From Bacteroidales bacterium (GTDB lineage: Bacteria; Bacteroidota; Bacteroidia; Bacteroidales; Bacteroidaceae): a stretch of DNA of 62,601 nt. Made by a program: the position numbers and the translations under genes. Positions 8,415 through 16,370 of the stretch are shown in pieces. Position 1 is the stretch's first letter; every line of letters starts with the position of its first letter. The stretch is from contig JAUMXY010000009.1 in the NCBI GenBank assembly GCA_030528885.1, forward strand, positions 1 through 62,601, in the 5' to 3' direction. The notes beneath the pieces are model-generated. The model did not search any database. It saw nothing but the letters and a program-made list of their open reading frames with translations, and was not told where the DNA came from.

Positions 8415-11312
8415 TCAATACCATTGGATTGAACTTGAATAACTTGATTTTTTGTCGTATTTGAGAGCATCTGTGAGTGTGCTAGCATTAGCACGAAGTG
8501 AAATATGGTAACTTGTATAAGTTCCAAACACAAGGCCACAAGATATGTTAAAGCAATGCATGTCTCGAGATATGTTCACCGTTGTCATTGATATGGCTTT
8601 GTTGGTGAAGTCCCAGCCGGATGAGAAACTGCAATTCCAGCTACTTGCGAGTTTCAGATTTCCTGAGAAGTTGAGATTCTGTGTGAACTTATATGGATAC
8701 CGCATATTTTTCACATTAATCTCTTTAGTTCTGTCTTCAGCCATCGTGATACCATAAGAGATGGAAAATGACCAGGGCATCTTGAATTTCATATATCCGT
8801 CTTCATCCAGTCCGTTTTCAGAATCACCTTTCTTTTTTGTGTCGCTATTGGGGTCATCGATGTTTGTTTCCAAATCATCGATGTTGCTTGTTCCTTCGTT
8901 GGAATCTTCCGTTTCTTCTTCCTCTTCAATGTCTTCTTCATGACCGAACAGGCGCAGAATCTGATTTTTTATTTTTCTGAAACTTTGGTTGTTGAATGTG
9001 TAAGAAAGGTTTTTCGACATGCCTTGAAAGCGTCCCCAACGGCCGTATGACCATTCCGTACGGTCGCCAACCACAACATTGCCGTTTTTGTCAAATTCGT
9101 AGGCGTAGGTTTGAAAGACTGCATTCATGTTGAAGGTGGTCTTGCCCCATTTCAGACGGATGCGTGTGGACAAATTTGACCAAGGTTGCCTTTTTGCAGC
9201 CATGTTATAGGACAAAGAAGCTCCCAGTTCATCGATGATGCTAATTTTCTTAATACTGTCTTCTCTGTTTTTGACCTTTGCTTCTATATTGTTTGAAATG
9301 TCAAAACTGATGGAACCAGTTTTCCCCTTTGAGGGCGTTCCATAAAGTGACCCAGCATAAGGAGAATATGATACGAGGGTCACGTTGCCTTCTTCGTCTG
9401 TCTTTGTGTATGTGTCCCAATACCCCCATTTCCCGTCTCCAAAATCTGGCGCGTAGCTAAAGCTGATGGAGGGTGTGAATACGTGGCGAACCATTTGTAG
9501 CTTGTCACCCCAAACCTTTGGATTGGGTTTATAGAATCCGTAGAGTTTGGTGTTGGCAGAAAGCGACAAATTGTAATCGAATACACGGTTGAAACCATAA
9601 ATGGTATCTCTTACAACCTTATGATCGGCTTCGTCCCAACTCTGTATGACTTTGTTTGTGTACCAACGTTCTGTATAGTTTAGGGAAGGTGTTACATTGA
9701 TGTATTTAAGTATGTTGAAAGAGGCAGAAATAGGTATGCTGTGTTTCATACCGTTTTTCCAGTCTTTGATGAGCGATGATTTCATCAGCATGTCTTCCTT
9801 TGTGCTGATGGAGTTGGATAACGTACCCGTATAGTTCATGCTGATCTTTTCATACCATCGTTCCTTTCCTGCCGCATGTTTGCGTTTGAAAGGGTAGAAG
9901 CGTGATAATGAAATGGATAACGAAGGCATTGTTAATGCGAGCGTTGAATCACGCATGTTTTGTGAAATGTTGAAGGAACTTGAAAGGGACAATCCTATCT
10001 TAGGGAAGGAATGTGAATAACTGATAGAAGATGTTCGAGTGCTTTGTGAATAAGAAGTTGGGTTGTAAAGCGACGTGAGATTGTTCTTTTCGTACGATTG
10101 TGTGGCGAAGTTGACGCTGGCTGAAAAAGAACTGTTAGGCGAAGCTTTTGCATCAGTTCGGTGGCTCCACTGTATCTTAAAGTTCTTTGTAACCGAGTAG
10201 TCTGGCATGTTTTTTTCGCCTGTTTTCGTTACTTGATAGTTGAAATAGAAGTTTCCACTGTACTTGTAACGCTTTCTATAGGTTGTTTGTGCTCCTATTC
10301 CCCATGAGCCTTTTGTGAATATTTCACCCGTTAGTTTCAAGTCCATGTAATCGCTGATAGCGAAGTAATAGCCGCCATCACGTAAGTAGAATCCGCGAGT
10401 AGATTCATCACCATATGTAGGCATGATGAATCCGCTTGAATAAGTACTTGTGATAGGGAAGTAGGCGAAAGGAATTGCCAATGGCAGGGGAACGTCCTCC
10501 ACCACTAACCATGCAGGTCCAGAGAATACGCTTTTCCCTGGCCTTACTTTGCCGCGTGACATTGCAATGTAAAAGTGAGGATGCTCTTCGTCACAGGTGG
10601 TGTATGTTCCCCTTCGCATGTAAATCTCATTTTCTGCACCTTTCTTTGAAGATTCAGCACGCAGGAATCCATCTTGTTGAGCTGTATATACATTGTTGAT
10701 GAATCCCTTTTTCGTGTCAAAGTTATAGGACATCTTTTCTGATTTGTATTCTTCTTGCCCTTCTTTGAATATCGGCAATCCGAATTTTCCTCCAATTGAA
10801 TCCTCTCCGTATATGGCATGAACAAGGGAGCTGTCCATGTTCATAATCATGTTTTCAGACGTCAGCTCAATGTTCTGGTATTTCACATTGGCGTCGCCAT
10901 AAAGAAAAGCATTTTTCGTGTCCATGAAAACAGTCATGGAGTCTTTTGCTTCGTATACAACCGGTGCTTCTAAAGCGCTTTTCTTTTTTGTTTTACGGAT
11001 AGAATCTTCCACCGCAGCAATAGAGTCATTCCATTGTATCGCGTTAGATTTGTTTTCTGGTTTAATTCCATGTTCACGGTCGAAATTCGATTTAATGGAA
11101 TCTAATACGTTAGTCAGGGAGTCCAAAGGTATTGCCGCTGTTGAATCTAAGCCTTCTGCTGTTGGTCGGGCAGGGGCGTTGGTTGTGGTAGAGTCAACAT
11201 CATAATGGCCGACAAGCCTGTGTGATTTGCCGACCAGATGTATATTGTAAGCTGCCAAGGAAAGTACCGTGAACAGTACCCCAAATGAAACAATGAACCT
11301 TTGAATACTCAT
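8415..11312 (-). CDS. lptD: LptD-like outer-membrane LPS-assembly protein
   Basis: A 965-residue outer-membrane protein. A hydrophobic export signal lies at about residues 5-25. Residues ~110-260 form the periplasmic OstA-like part (for example MTVFMDTKNAFLYGDANVKY and the YTTCDEEHPHFYI region). The rest alternates short hydrophobic and polar strands as in a beta barrel and ends in aromatic SSIQWY. An acidic, probably looped insert lies near residues 795-850. It corresponds to the long Bacteroidota version of LptD, which inserts lipopolysaccharide in the outer leaflet; that role is taken from the family. It heads the run lptD-ruvX-def-TPR. A -7 type promoter box lies just upstream at 11323-11330. 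Confidence 0.85.
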   Translation of the reverse strand: MSIQRFIVSFGVLFTVLSLAAYNIHLVGKSHRLVGHYDVDSTTTNAPARPTAEGLDSTAAIPLDSLTNVLDSIKSNFDREHGIKPENKSNAIQWNDSIAAVEDSIRKTKKKSALEAPVVYEAKDSMTVFMDTKNAFLYGDANVKYQNIELTSENMIMNMDSSLVHAIYGEDSIGGKFGLPIFKEGQEEYKSEKMSYNFDTKKGFINNVYTAQQDGFLRAESSKKGAENEIYMRRGTYTTCDEEHPHFYIAMSRGKVRPGKSVFSGPAWLVVEDVPLPLAIPFAYFPITSTYSSGFIMPTYGDESTRGFYLRDGGYYFAISDYMDLKLTGEIFTKGSWGIGAQTTYRKRYKYSGNFYFNYQVTKTGEKNMPDYSVTKNFKIQWSHRTDAKASPNSSFSASVNFATQSYEKNNLTSLYNPTSYSQSTRTSSISYSHSFPKIGLSLSSSFNISQNMRDSTLALTMPSLSISLSRFYPFKRKHAAGKERWYEKISMNYTGTLSNSISTKEDMLMKSSLIKDWKNGMKHSIPISASFNILKYINVTPSLNYTERWYTNKVIQSWDEADHKVVRDTIYGFNRVFDYNLSLSANTKLYGFYKPNPKVWGDKLQMVRHVFTPSISFSYAPDFGDGKWGYWDTYTKTDEEGNVTLVSYSPYAGSLYGTPSKGKTGSISFDISNNIEAKVKNREDSIKKISIIDELGASLSYNMAAKRQPWSNLSTRIRLKWGKTTFNMNAVFQTYAYEFDKNGNVVVGDRTEWSYGRWGRFQGMSKNLSYTFNNQSFRKIKNQILRLFGHEEDIEEEEETEDSNEGTSNIDDLETNIDDPNSDTKKKGDSENGLDEDGYMKFKMPWSFSISYGITMAEDRTKEINVKNMRYPYKFTQNLNFSGNLKLASSWNCSFSSGWDFTNKAISMTTVNISRDMHCFNISCGLVFGTYTSYHISLRANASTLTDALKYDKKSSYSSSIQWY

Positions 11313-11322
11313 AAAACGAATG

Positions 11323-11330
11323 CAAAGGTA
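11323..11330 (-). promoter_or_regulatory. Possible -7 element before lptD
   Basis: The minus strand reads TACCTTTG, matching TAnnTTTG, 10 bases before the lptD start codon. No good -33 TTTG is found at the normal distance, so only half of the promoter is supported. Transcription starting here would give a very short leader. Confidence 0.4.
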
Positions 11331-11377
11331 ATCATTTTCTAAGAAATAAAAGGTATATTAATTTTAATTAATATTAA

Positions 11378-11914
11378 TTATTTAAATAATTCTGCCCATC
11401 TGTAAAAACGCTCCACTCCTTCTTCTCCAAATTTAGCAAGTGAAAGGACGGCTTGCTCTTGTGTTTTCTCGATATTCAATTTGGTTTTTGAGAAGAATTT
11501 GTCAGCGTAGCAGATGATGATTTCCTCAATTGTTTCTGGCATTAAATCTTTTTGGGGAATGGGCAGATTTCTTTCGATAATCTGTTGGAGGGATATGCCT
11601 GTGCCTGTATGACGTTCGCAAACTCTGGCATGCTGAGGAAATCCCAAGTCGCGCAGCAATTGCGCTCCTATCGTTCCATGGCAGATGTAAGGCTTTGTTC
11701 CAAAGCATTGAATGCCGTCTGCTTGGCAACGAAAGATGCCGATGTCGTGCAGCATGGCCGCTTCTTCGACAAACTGGCGATTAGCTCGTAGCTCAGGGTG
11801 TTTGTCGACAATGCTGAGTGCTTTGTCGGCCACTTGTCTGCTGTGCACCATCAATATGTGTTTGAGTTCGTTGTCTTCTGGATAGAATTTGTCTATGATT
11901 GCTTGGTAATTCAT
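11378..11914 (-). CDS. HD-domain phosphohydrolase-like protein
   Basis: A 178-residue HD-superfamily protein. The metal-binding signature is spread as HSRQVADKA, then AMLHDIGIF (HD pair), then HGTIGAQLL and a late H in CERHTGTGIS. HD proteins of this size hydrolyse phosphate esters, often nucleotides; the substrate is not predictable. Its start overlaps the stop of the upstream trmN6 gene (ATGA), so the two are translationally coupled. It is followed by lptD 65 bases on. Confidence 0.85.
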   Translation of the reverse strand: MNYQAIIDKFYPEDNELKHILMVHSRQVADKALSIVDKHPELRANRQFVEEAAMLHDIGIFRCQADGIQCFGTKPYICHGTIGAQLLRDLGFPQHARVCERHTGTGISLQQIIERNLPIPQKDLMPETIEEIIICYADKFFSKTKLNIEKTQEQAVLSLAKFGEEGVERFYRWAELFK

Positions 11915-12633
11915 AAGTAAAATTCTGTTGTGAGTCTTGTGTATTCTGGAGTTCTGTTGTGTTCTGAGTCGTATAGCAGAAGCGTTTGGTGCTCTGTGTT
12001 TTTCATCGAAGTGGTGAATTCCAGCATGCTTCGATTGAAATTTTTAGTAGCCACAGATTGTACGTCCATGCGTCGCTGTAGATACAGATGATTTTCTATG
12101 CATAGGCTAATAAACTCTGTTGCATGAGAATGGGGGATTATGACACAGAAGACCCCGTTGTTTTCTAATAGTTTGGAGGCGTTTGAAATGAGGGTTTCAA
12201 ATGAGAGGCTGCTGGTGTGTCTGGCTTTGTTTCTTGCTGCATTTCTCCCTAAAGTGTTTTCTTTATAAAAAGGTGGATTAGAAACGATTAAGTTGTATTT
12301 ATTAGAGTATTGCGTAATATTTGTAAAGTCGTTTTTCGATATGTTGATTTGTTTTGCAAATGCCGATTCTTGTACATTCTCCTTTGCCTGAGCAATGGCT
12401 TCGTCGTCGACGTCTATTCCTTCTATGGTTGCGTGCGGAAATCTTTGGGCAAGCATAAGAGCAATAAGTCCTGTTCCTGTTCCAATGTCTAAGACTTTCA
12501 GGGAAGGGCTTGAAGGTGTGTGTGTCCCGTTCATGCTCCATGCTCCTAATAAAACACCATCCGTCCCGACCTTCATGGCGCATCGGTCGTGACGGATGGT
12601 AAATTGTTTGAATTGAAAGTAGGGGTTAGACAT
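11911..12633 (-). CDS. trmN6: tRNA1(Val) adenine-37 N6-methyltransferase
   Basis: A 240-residue class I SAM-dependent methyltransferase. The SAM-binding motif is VLDIGTGTGLIALMLAQ and the catalytic motif is NPPFYKE, typical of N6-adenine methylases of the YfiC/TrmN6 group. The N-terminal FQFKQFTIRHDRCAMKVGTD is also characteristic of that group. It should methylate A37 of tRNA1(Val). It overlaps the HD-domain gene by four bases on the same strand. Confidence 0.9.
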   Translation of the reverse strand: MSNPYFQFKQFTIRHDRCAMKVGTDGVLLGAWSMNGTHTPSSPSLKVLDIGTGTGLIALMLAQRFPHATIEGIDVDDEAIAQAKENVQESAFAKQINISKNDFTNITQYSNKYNLIVSNPPFYKENTLGRNAARNKARHTSSLSFETLISNASKLLENNGVFCVIIPHSHATEFISLCIENHLYLQRRMDVQSVATKNFNRSMLEFTTSMKNTEHQTLLLYDSEHNRTPEYTRLTTEFYL

Positions 12634-12714
12634 GATTGGCTTGGGTTTGAAAGTTTTCTGTTGATTACTTTTGAACTACTCCATCATTTCTCTGCTTTCG
12701 CTTCATGTTTTCAC

Positions 12715-14136
12715 TTAGAAATTAAAATACTGTTTTGCGTTGTTGAAGGCGATGTCTTCAATCATTTGGTTGACACGCTTTTCTTCGTATCCTACATATG
12801 GCACTTCGCCGTTTTCGATGTCTGTTCCCACCAAGTTGCAGAGTATACGACGGAAATACTCGTGGCGTGGATAGGAGAGGAATGAGCGTGAGTCTGTGAG
12901 CATACCGACAAAACGACTGAGCAGACCGAGTAGCGACAGCGCATTCATCTGTTTGGTCATACCGTCCTTCTGGTCCAAGAACCACCAGCCTGATCCCCAT
13001 TGAATCTTACCAGGGCAAGAGCCGTCTTGGAAGTTGCCAAGCATGGTTGCCAGTACTTCGTTTGCGCAAGGGTTCAGGTTGTAGAGGATGGTTTTTGCTA
13101 ATTTCCCGTCGGAATTCAACCTGTCAAGGAACTTCGAGCATTTTTTTGCAGTGTTGAATTCGCCGATGGAGTCAAAGCCTGTGTCTGGGCCTATCAGTTT
13201 GAACATCTTTGAGTTGTTGTCGCGTATGGCTCCATAATGGAATTGCTGTGCCCATCCTGCTTCTGCATCTTGAACGGCAAATATGTACATCATGGCAGAT
13301 TTGAACTTCAGAATCTCTTCTTGATTGAGTTCGTTTCCTGCGTAAACCTTGTCGAAAATAGCTTTGATTTCTGCTTCTGTGTAGTCTTCTGCATAGAATT
13401 CCTCTATGCCGTGGTCGGACAGTTTGCATCCCATTGACGCGAAGAAATCGTGGCGTGACTGTATGGCGTCAATGTAATCGTTGAAGTTGTTGATGTTCTT
13501 ACCACTAGCTTGCGAAAGTGCATCGACGTATGCCTTGAAGTTGGCTGGGACTTCTACAGCCATGGCCTTGTCGGGGCGCCATGTTGGCAGCATGCGCGTT
13601 TCCATTGTTGGGTCGTCAGCAACCTGCTTGTGGTATTCAAGAGAATCGATTGGGTCGTCTGTTGTGCATACCACCTGCACGTTATAGTGCTTCATCAATC
13701 CTCTTGGGGTGAATTTAGGGTCGTTTTTTATCTGTTCGTTACATTCCTCAAAAATTTCTCTGGCATTCTCTGGGTTCAGCGTCTTGTTGATGCCGAAGGC
13801 TGTCTTCAGTTCAAGGTGTGTCCAATGGTAGAGCGGGTTTCTGAATGTATAGGGAACTGTTTCCGCCCATTTTTCGAACTTTTCCCAATCGCTTGTTTCT
13901 TTGCCAGTGCAGAATCTTTCTGCCACTCCGTTGCTGCGCATGGCACGCCATTTGTAGTGGTCGCCTCCCAGCCAGATTTGGGTGATGGAGTCAAAACGCT
14001 TGTTTTCTGCTACCATTTGTGGCACGAGATGGCAATGGTAATCTATGATAGGCATTTTTGCCGCATGTTCGTGATATAATTTCTGTGCAGTTTCGTTTTG
14101 CAGCAAGAAATTATCGTCCATAAAAGCTTTCATCAT
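12715..14136 (-). CDS. uxaC: Uronate isomerase
   Basis: At 473 residues it has the expected length. The N-terminal PIIDYHCHLVPQ carries the HxH metal site of the amidohydrolase-type fold, followed by QIWLGGDHYKWRAMRSNG, a clear UxaC block. Further motifs are CTTDDP and TDSRSFLSYPRHEYFRR. It converts D-glucuronate to D-fructuronate and D-galacturonate to D-tagaturonate. The divergent neighbour uxaB takes the next step, with both promoters in the 350-base gap. This indicates growth on pectin or glucuronoxylan. The start could also be the Met at 14133 or 14121. Confidence 0.96.
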   Translation of the reverse strand: MMKAFMDDNFLLQNETAQKLYHEHAAKMPIIDYHCHLVPQMVAENKRFDSITQIWLGGDHYKWRAMRSNGVAERFCTGKETSDWEKFEKWAETVPYTFRNPLYHWTHLELKTAFGINKTLNPENAREIFEECNEQIKNDPKFTPRGLMKHYNVQVVCTTDDPIDSLEYHKQVADDPTMETRMLPTWRPDKAMAVEVPANFKAYVDALSQASGKNINNFNDYIDAIQSRHDFFASMGCKLSDHGIEEFYAEDYTEAEIKAIFDKVYAGNELNQEEILKFKSAMMYIFAVQDAEAGWAQQFHYGAIRDNNSKMFKLIGPDTGFDSIGEFNTAKKCSKFLDRLNSDGKLAKTILYNLNPCANEVLATMLGNFQDGSCPGKIQWGSGWWFLDQKDGMTKQMNALSLLGLLSRFVGMLTDSRSFLSYPRHEYFRRILCNLVGTDIENGEVPYVGYEEKRVNQMIEDIAFNNAKQYFNF

Positions 14137-14283
14137 AATTAATATAGAATTTGAAGATTGAAAATAGTTCTATCTGTCAGCGGCCGCAATGCAGCTCCTC
14201 GCGTTTCTTATTATGTGCAGACTTGTTAGCCTTGCTGCTGAACGTGTGGAAGGGGCTTGATGCATGGTGCAGCATTTCATTTG

Positions 14284-14315
14284 CAAAAGTAATAAAAAAA
14301 ATATGTTTGGGCAAT
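14284..14315 (-). promoter_or_regulatory. uxaC promoter
   Basis: On the minus strand the -33 element ATTG (14312-14315) is followed after 20 bases by TACTTTTG (14284-14291), a good match to the Bacteroidota consensus. The uxaC start is about 147 bases downstream, so a leader is present. It faces the uxaB promoter at 14363-14393. Confidence 0.6.
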
Positions 14316-14362
14316 ATATGGAAGAAAACTCTGATGTTTGTGCCACTTTTTCTATGTTAAAT

Positions 14363-14393
14363 TTTGAACGTTTTTTCAAATAACGTAATTTTG
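14363..14393 (+). promoter_or_regulatory. uxaB promoter
   Basis: TTTG (14363-14366), a 19-base spacer and TAATTTTG (14386-14393) match the Bacteroidota primary sigma-factor promoter. The uxaB start codon at 14485 is 91 bases downstream. A shared operator between the two divergent promoters is plausible, but I could not pick out a regulator site. Confidence 0.65.
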
Positions 14394-14484
14394 CGAAAGT
14401 TTTGGCAGGTTTATCTGTGGTTGATTTATCTTTGCCAAGGTCTTGTTGCATGAAATCATAAGAATAAAGTATAAAGAAAGAACT

Positions 14485-15963
14485 ATGGCACTCAAAGCAT
14501 TGAACGCTCGCACGGCTCCTAAAAGCCATGCTCCAGAGAGAATTATCCAGTTTGGTGAAGGCAATTTCCTTCGCTGCTTTGTTGATTGGATTGTCTATAA
14601 TATGAATCAGAAGACTGATTTCAACTCTAGTGTGGTTGTTGTGCAGCCAATCGAGCGGGGTATGGTGGATTGGCTCAATGGCCAGGATTGCCTTTATCAT
14701 GTCAATCTTCAGGGCAGGCTTAATGGTGAAAAGGTGAATTCGCTCACACGCATTGACTGCATCAGCCGTGCGCTCAATCCGTATAGTCAGAATCAGGCAT
14801 TTATGGCTTTGGCCGAGCAGCCAGAGATTCGTTTCGTCATTTCCAATACCACAGAGGCTGGTATCGCATTCGACCCGGAATGCAAGCTTGCTGATGCGCC
14901 AGCCTCTTCCTATCCTGGCAAGCTCACCCAGCTGCTCTATCGTCGTTTCAAGACTTTCGATGGCGCTGCTGACAAGGGACTTATCATTATGCCTTGCGAG
15001 TTGATATTCCTGAATGGACATCATTTGAAAGATTGCATTTATAAATATATAGAGCTTTGGAAAGAGGACTTCGGCGCTGACTATACTGCTTTCAAGGAGT
15101 GGTTCACTCAGCATAACTACGTGTGTGCAACCCTCGTTGACCGCATTGTTCCTGGCTTCCCTCGCAAGGAGATTGCTGAGATTCAGCAGAAAGTGTGCTA
15201 TGCCGATAACCTCGTGGTGCAGGGCGAGGCATTTCATCTGTGGGTGATAGAGAAGCCTGAGAATATGGATATAGATGTCCTTAAGGCTGAATTCCCTGCC
15301 GAGAAGGCGGGCTTGAATGTGCTCATAGCGCCAAGCGAGAAGCCTTATCATGAGAGAAAGGTTACTCTCCTGAACGGTCCTCATACCGTATTATCTCCTG
15401 TTGCATATCTCAGCGGCATCAACATTGTTCGCGATGCTTGCAATGACGAAGTAGTTGGCAAGTATATTCATAAAGTGCAGTTCGATGAGCTGATGCAAAC
15501 CCTCAACCTTCCAATGGAAGAACTCCAGCAGTTTGCTGCAGACGTGCTTGAGCGCTTCAACAATCCATACGTTGACCATCAGGTGACGAGCATCATGCTT
15601 AACTCTTTCCCCAAGTATGAGACGCGCGACCTGCCAGGCGTGAAGGTGTATCTCCAGCGCAAGGGCGAACTTCCCAAAGGACTCGTCTTCGGACTTGCTG
15701 CTATCATTACGTATTACAAGGGTGGCACTCGTGTTGACGGAGCGCCAATTGAGCCAAATGATGCTCCAGAAATCATGCAGATGCTCCAAGGTCTTTGGGA
15801 AACAGGCGACACGCAGAAGGTGGCGGAGGGAGTACTTGCCGCAGAGAACATTTGGAAAGAGGACCTCAACAAGACGGTGCCAGGACTTACAGCGTTGGTT
15901 AAGCAATACCTTGACCTCATTCAGGAGAAAGGGATGTATGAGGCTGTGAAGACCATTTTGTAA
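14485..15963 (+). CDS. uxaB: Tagaturonate reductase (altronate oxidoreductase)
   Basis: A 492-residue polyol dehydrogenase of the mannitol dehydrogenase family. IIQFGEGNFLRCFVDWIV is the nucleotide-binding start typical of UxaB, and TLLNGPHTVLSP is the conserved C-domain block with the catalytic region. It reduces D-tagaturonate to D-altronate using NADH. I place the start at 14485 (MALKALNART) because the upstream in-frame Met at 14443 adds residues that do not fit the family and lies close to the promoter. It is divergent from uxaC and closed by a strong terminator. Confidence 0.93.
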   Translation: MALKALNARTAPKSHAPERIIQFGEGNFLRCFVDWIVYNMNQKTDFNSSVVVVQPIERGMVDWLNGQDCLYHVNLQGRLNGEKVNSLTRIDCISRALNPYSQNQAFMALAEQPEIRFVISNTTEAGIAFDPECKLADAPASSYPGKLTQLLYRRFKTFDGAADKGLIIMPCELIFLNGHHLKDCIYKYIELWKEDFGADYTAFKEWFTQHNYVCATLVDRIVPGFPRKEIAEIQQKVCYADNLVVQGEAFHLWVIEKPENMDIDVLKAEFPAEKAGLNVLIAPSEKPYHERKVTLLNGPHTVLSPVAYLSGINIVRDACNDEVVGKYIHKVQFDELMQTLNLPMEELQQFAADVLERFNNPYVDHQVTSIMLNSFPKYETRDLPGVKVYLQRKGELPKGLVFGLAAIITYYKGGTRVDGAPIEPNDAPEIMQMLQGLWETGDTQKVAEGVLAAENIWKEDLNKTVPGLTALVKQYLDLIQEKGMYEAVKTIL

Positions 15964-16004
15964 AGAAGGCATGTGCTGTTTGGAACCTACAAGACCTGAA
16001 AGAT

Positions 16005-16046
16005 ACAAGGAGGACGCTTGTCGCAAAGCGCCCTCCTTGTTTTTTA
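16005..16046 (+). terminator. Rho-independent terminator of uxaB
   Basis: ACAAGGAGG-a-CGCTT pairs with AAGCG-c-CCTCCTTGT around a short loop, and a T6 tract follows. The stem has 14 paired bases with a single mismatch. Confidence 0.85.
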
Positions 16047-16101
16047 TGTGCCAGTTCTTGACGTGTCTTGAAAAATGGTACGCCCTCTGCTATTCATTTA
16101 A

Positions 16102-16170
16102 TACAAGGTGTATCAAATTTATAGTACACGGCGCATCGAAATTACGATACAAGGTGCATCGTTTATGCGT
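16102..16170 (+). repeat. Three tandem 23-bp imperfect repeats
   Basis: Units start at 16102, 16125 and 16148 with exact 23-base spacing. The common pattern is TACAAGGTGCATCGAAATTA with a few changes. The third unit runs over the stop codon of the Cys-rich FeoB-associated gene on the opposite strand. The array lies between convergent genes, after the uxaB terminator. Confidence 0.6.
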
Positions 16171-16369
16171 TTTTTTCAGTCATGCATCCACAGCATGCCT
16201 TCTCTTGTTTATCCGTGGGACAGCATTTCTTTGCATGGTCGCATTTCTTGTTGCAAGAGCCGCAATTGCAGCATTGGTCTTTCCCCTTTAACTGCCGATA
16301 GATGCGTCGAAAGATGAAAAAGATTGCGCAGCCAATGATGGCATATACGATGATGTCTTGAATTCCCAT
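16163..16369 (-). CDS. FeoB-associated Cys-rich membrane protein
   Basis: A 68-residue protein with one N-terminal membrane helix (IIVYAIIGCAIFFIF) and a cytoplasmic tail containing many cysteines (QCCNCGSC, KKCDHAKKCCP, CCGCM). This is the FeoB_associated family, which in Bacteroidota sits directly after FeoB; a function in iron handling at the pore or in transporter assembly is assumed from context. It starts one base after the feoAB stop, so it is translationally linked. Confidence 0.9.
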   Translation of the reverse strand: MGIQDIIVYAIIGCAIFFIFRRIYRQLKGKDQCCNCGSCNKKCDHAKKCCPTDKQEKACCGCMTEKNA

Positions 16370-16370
16370 G

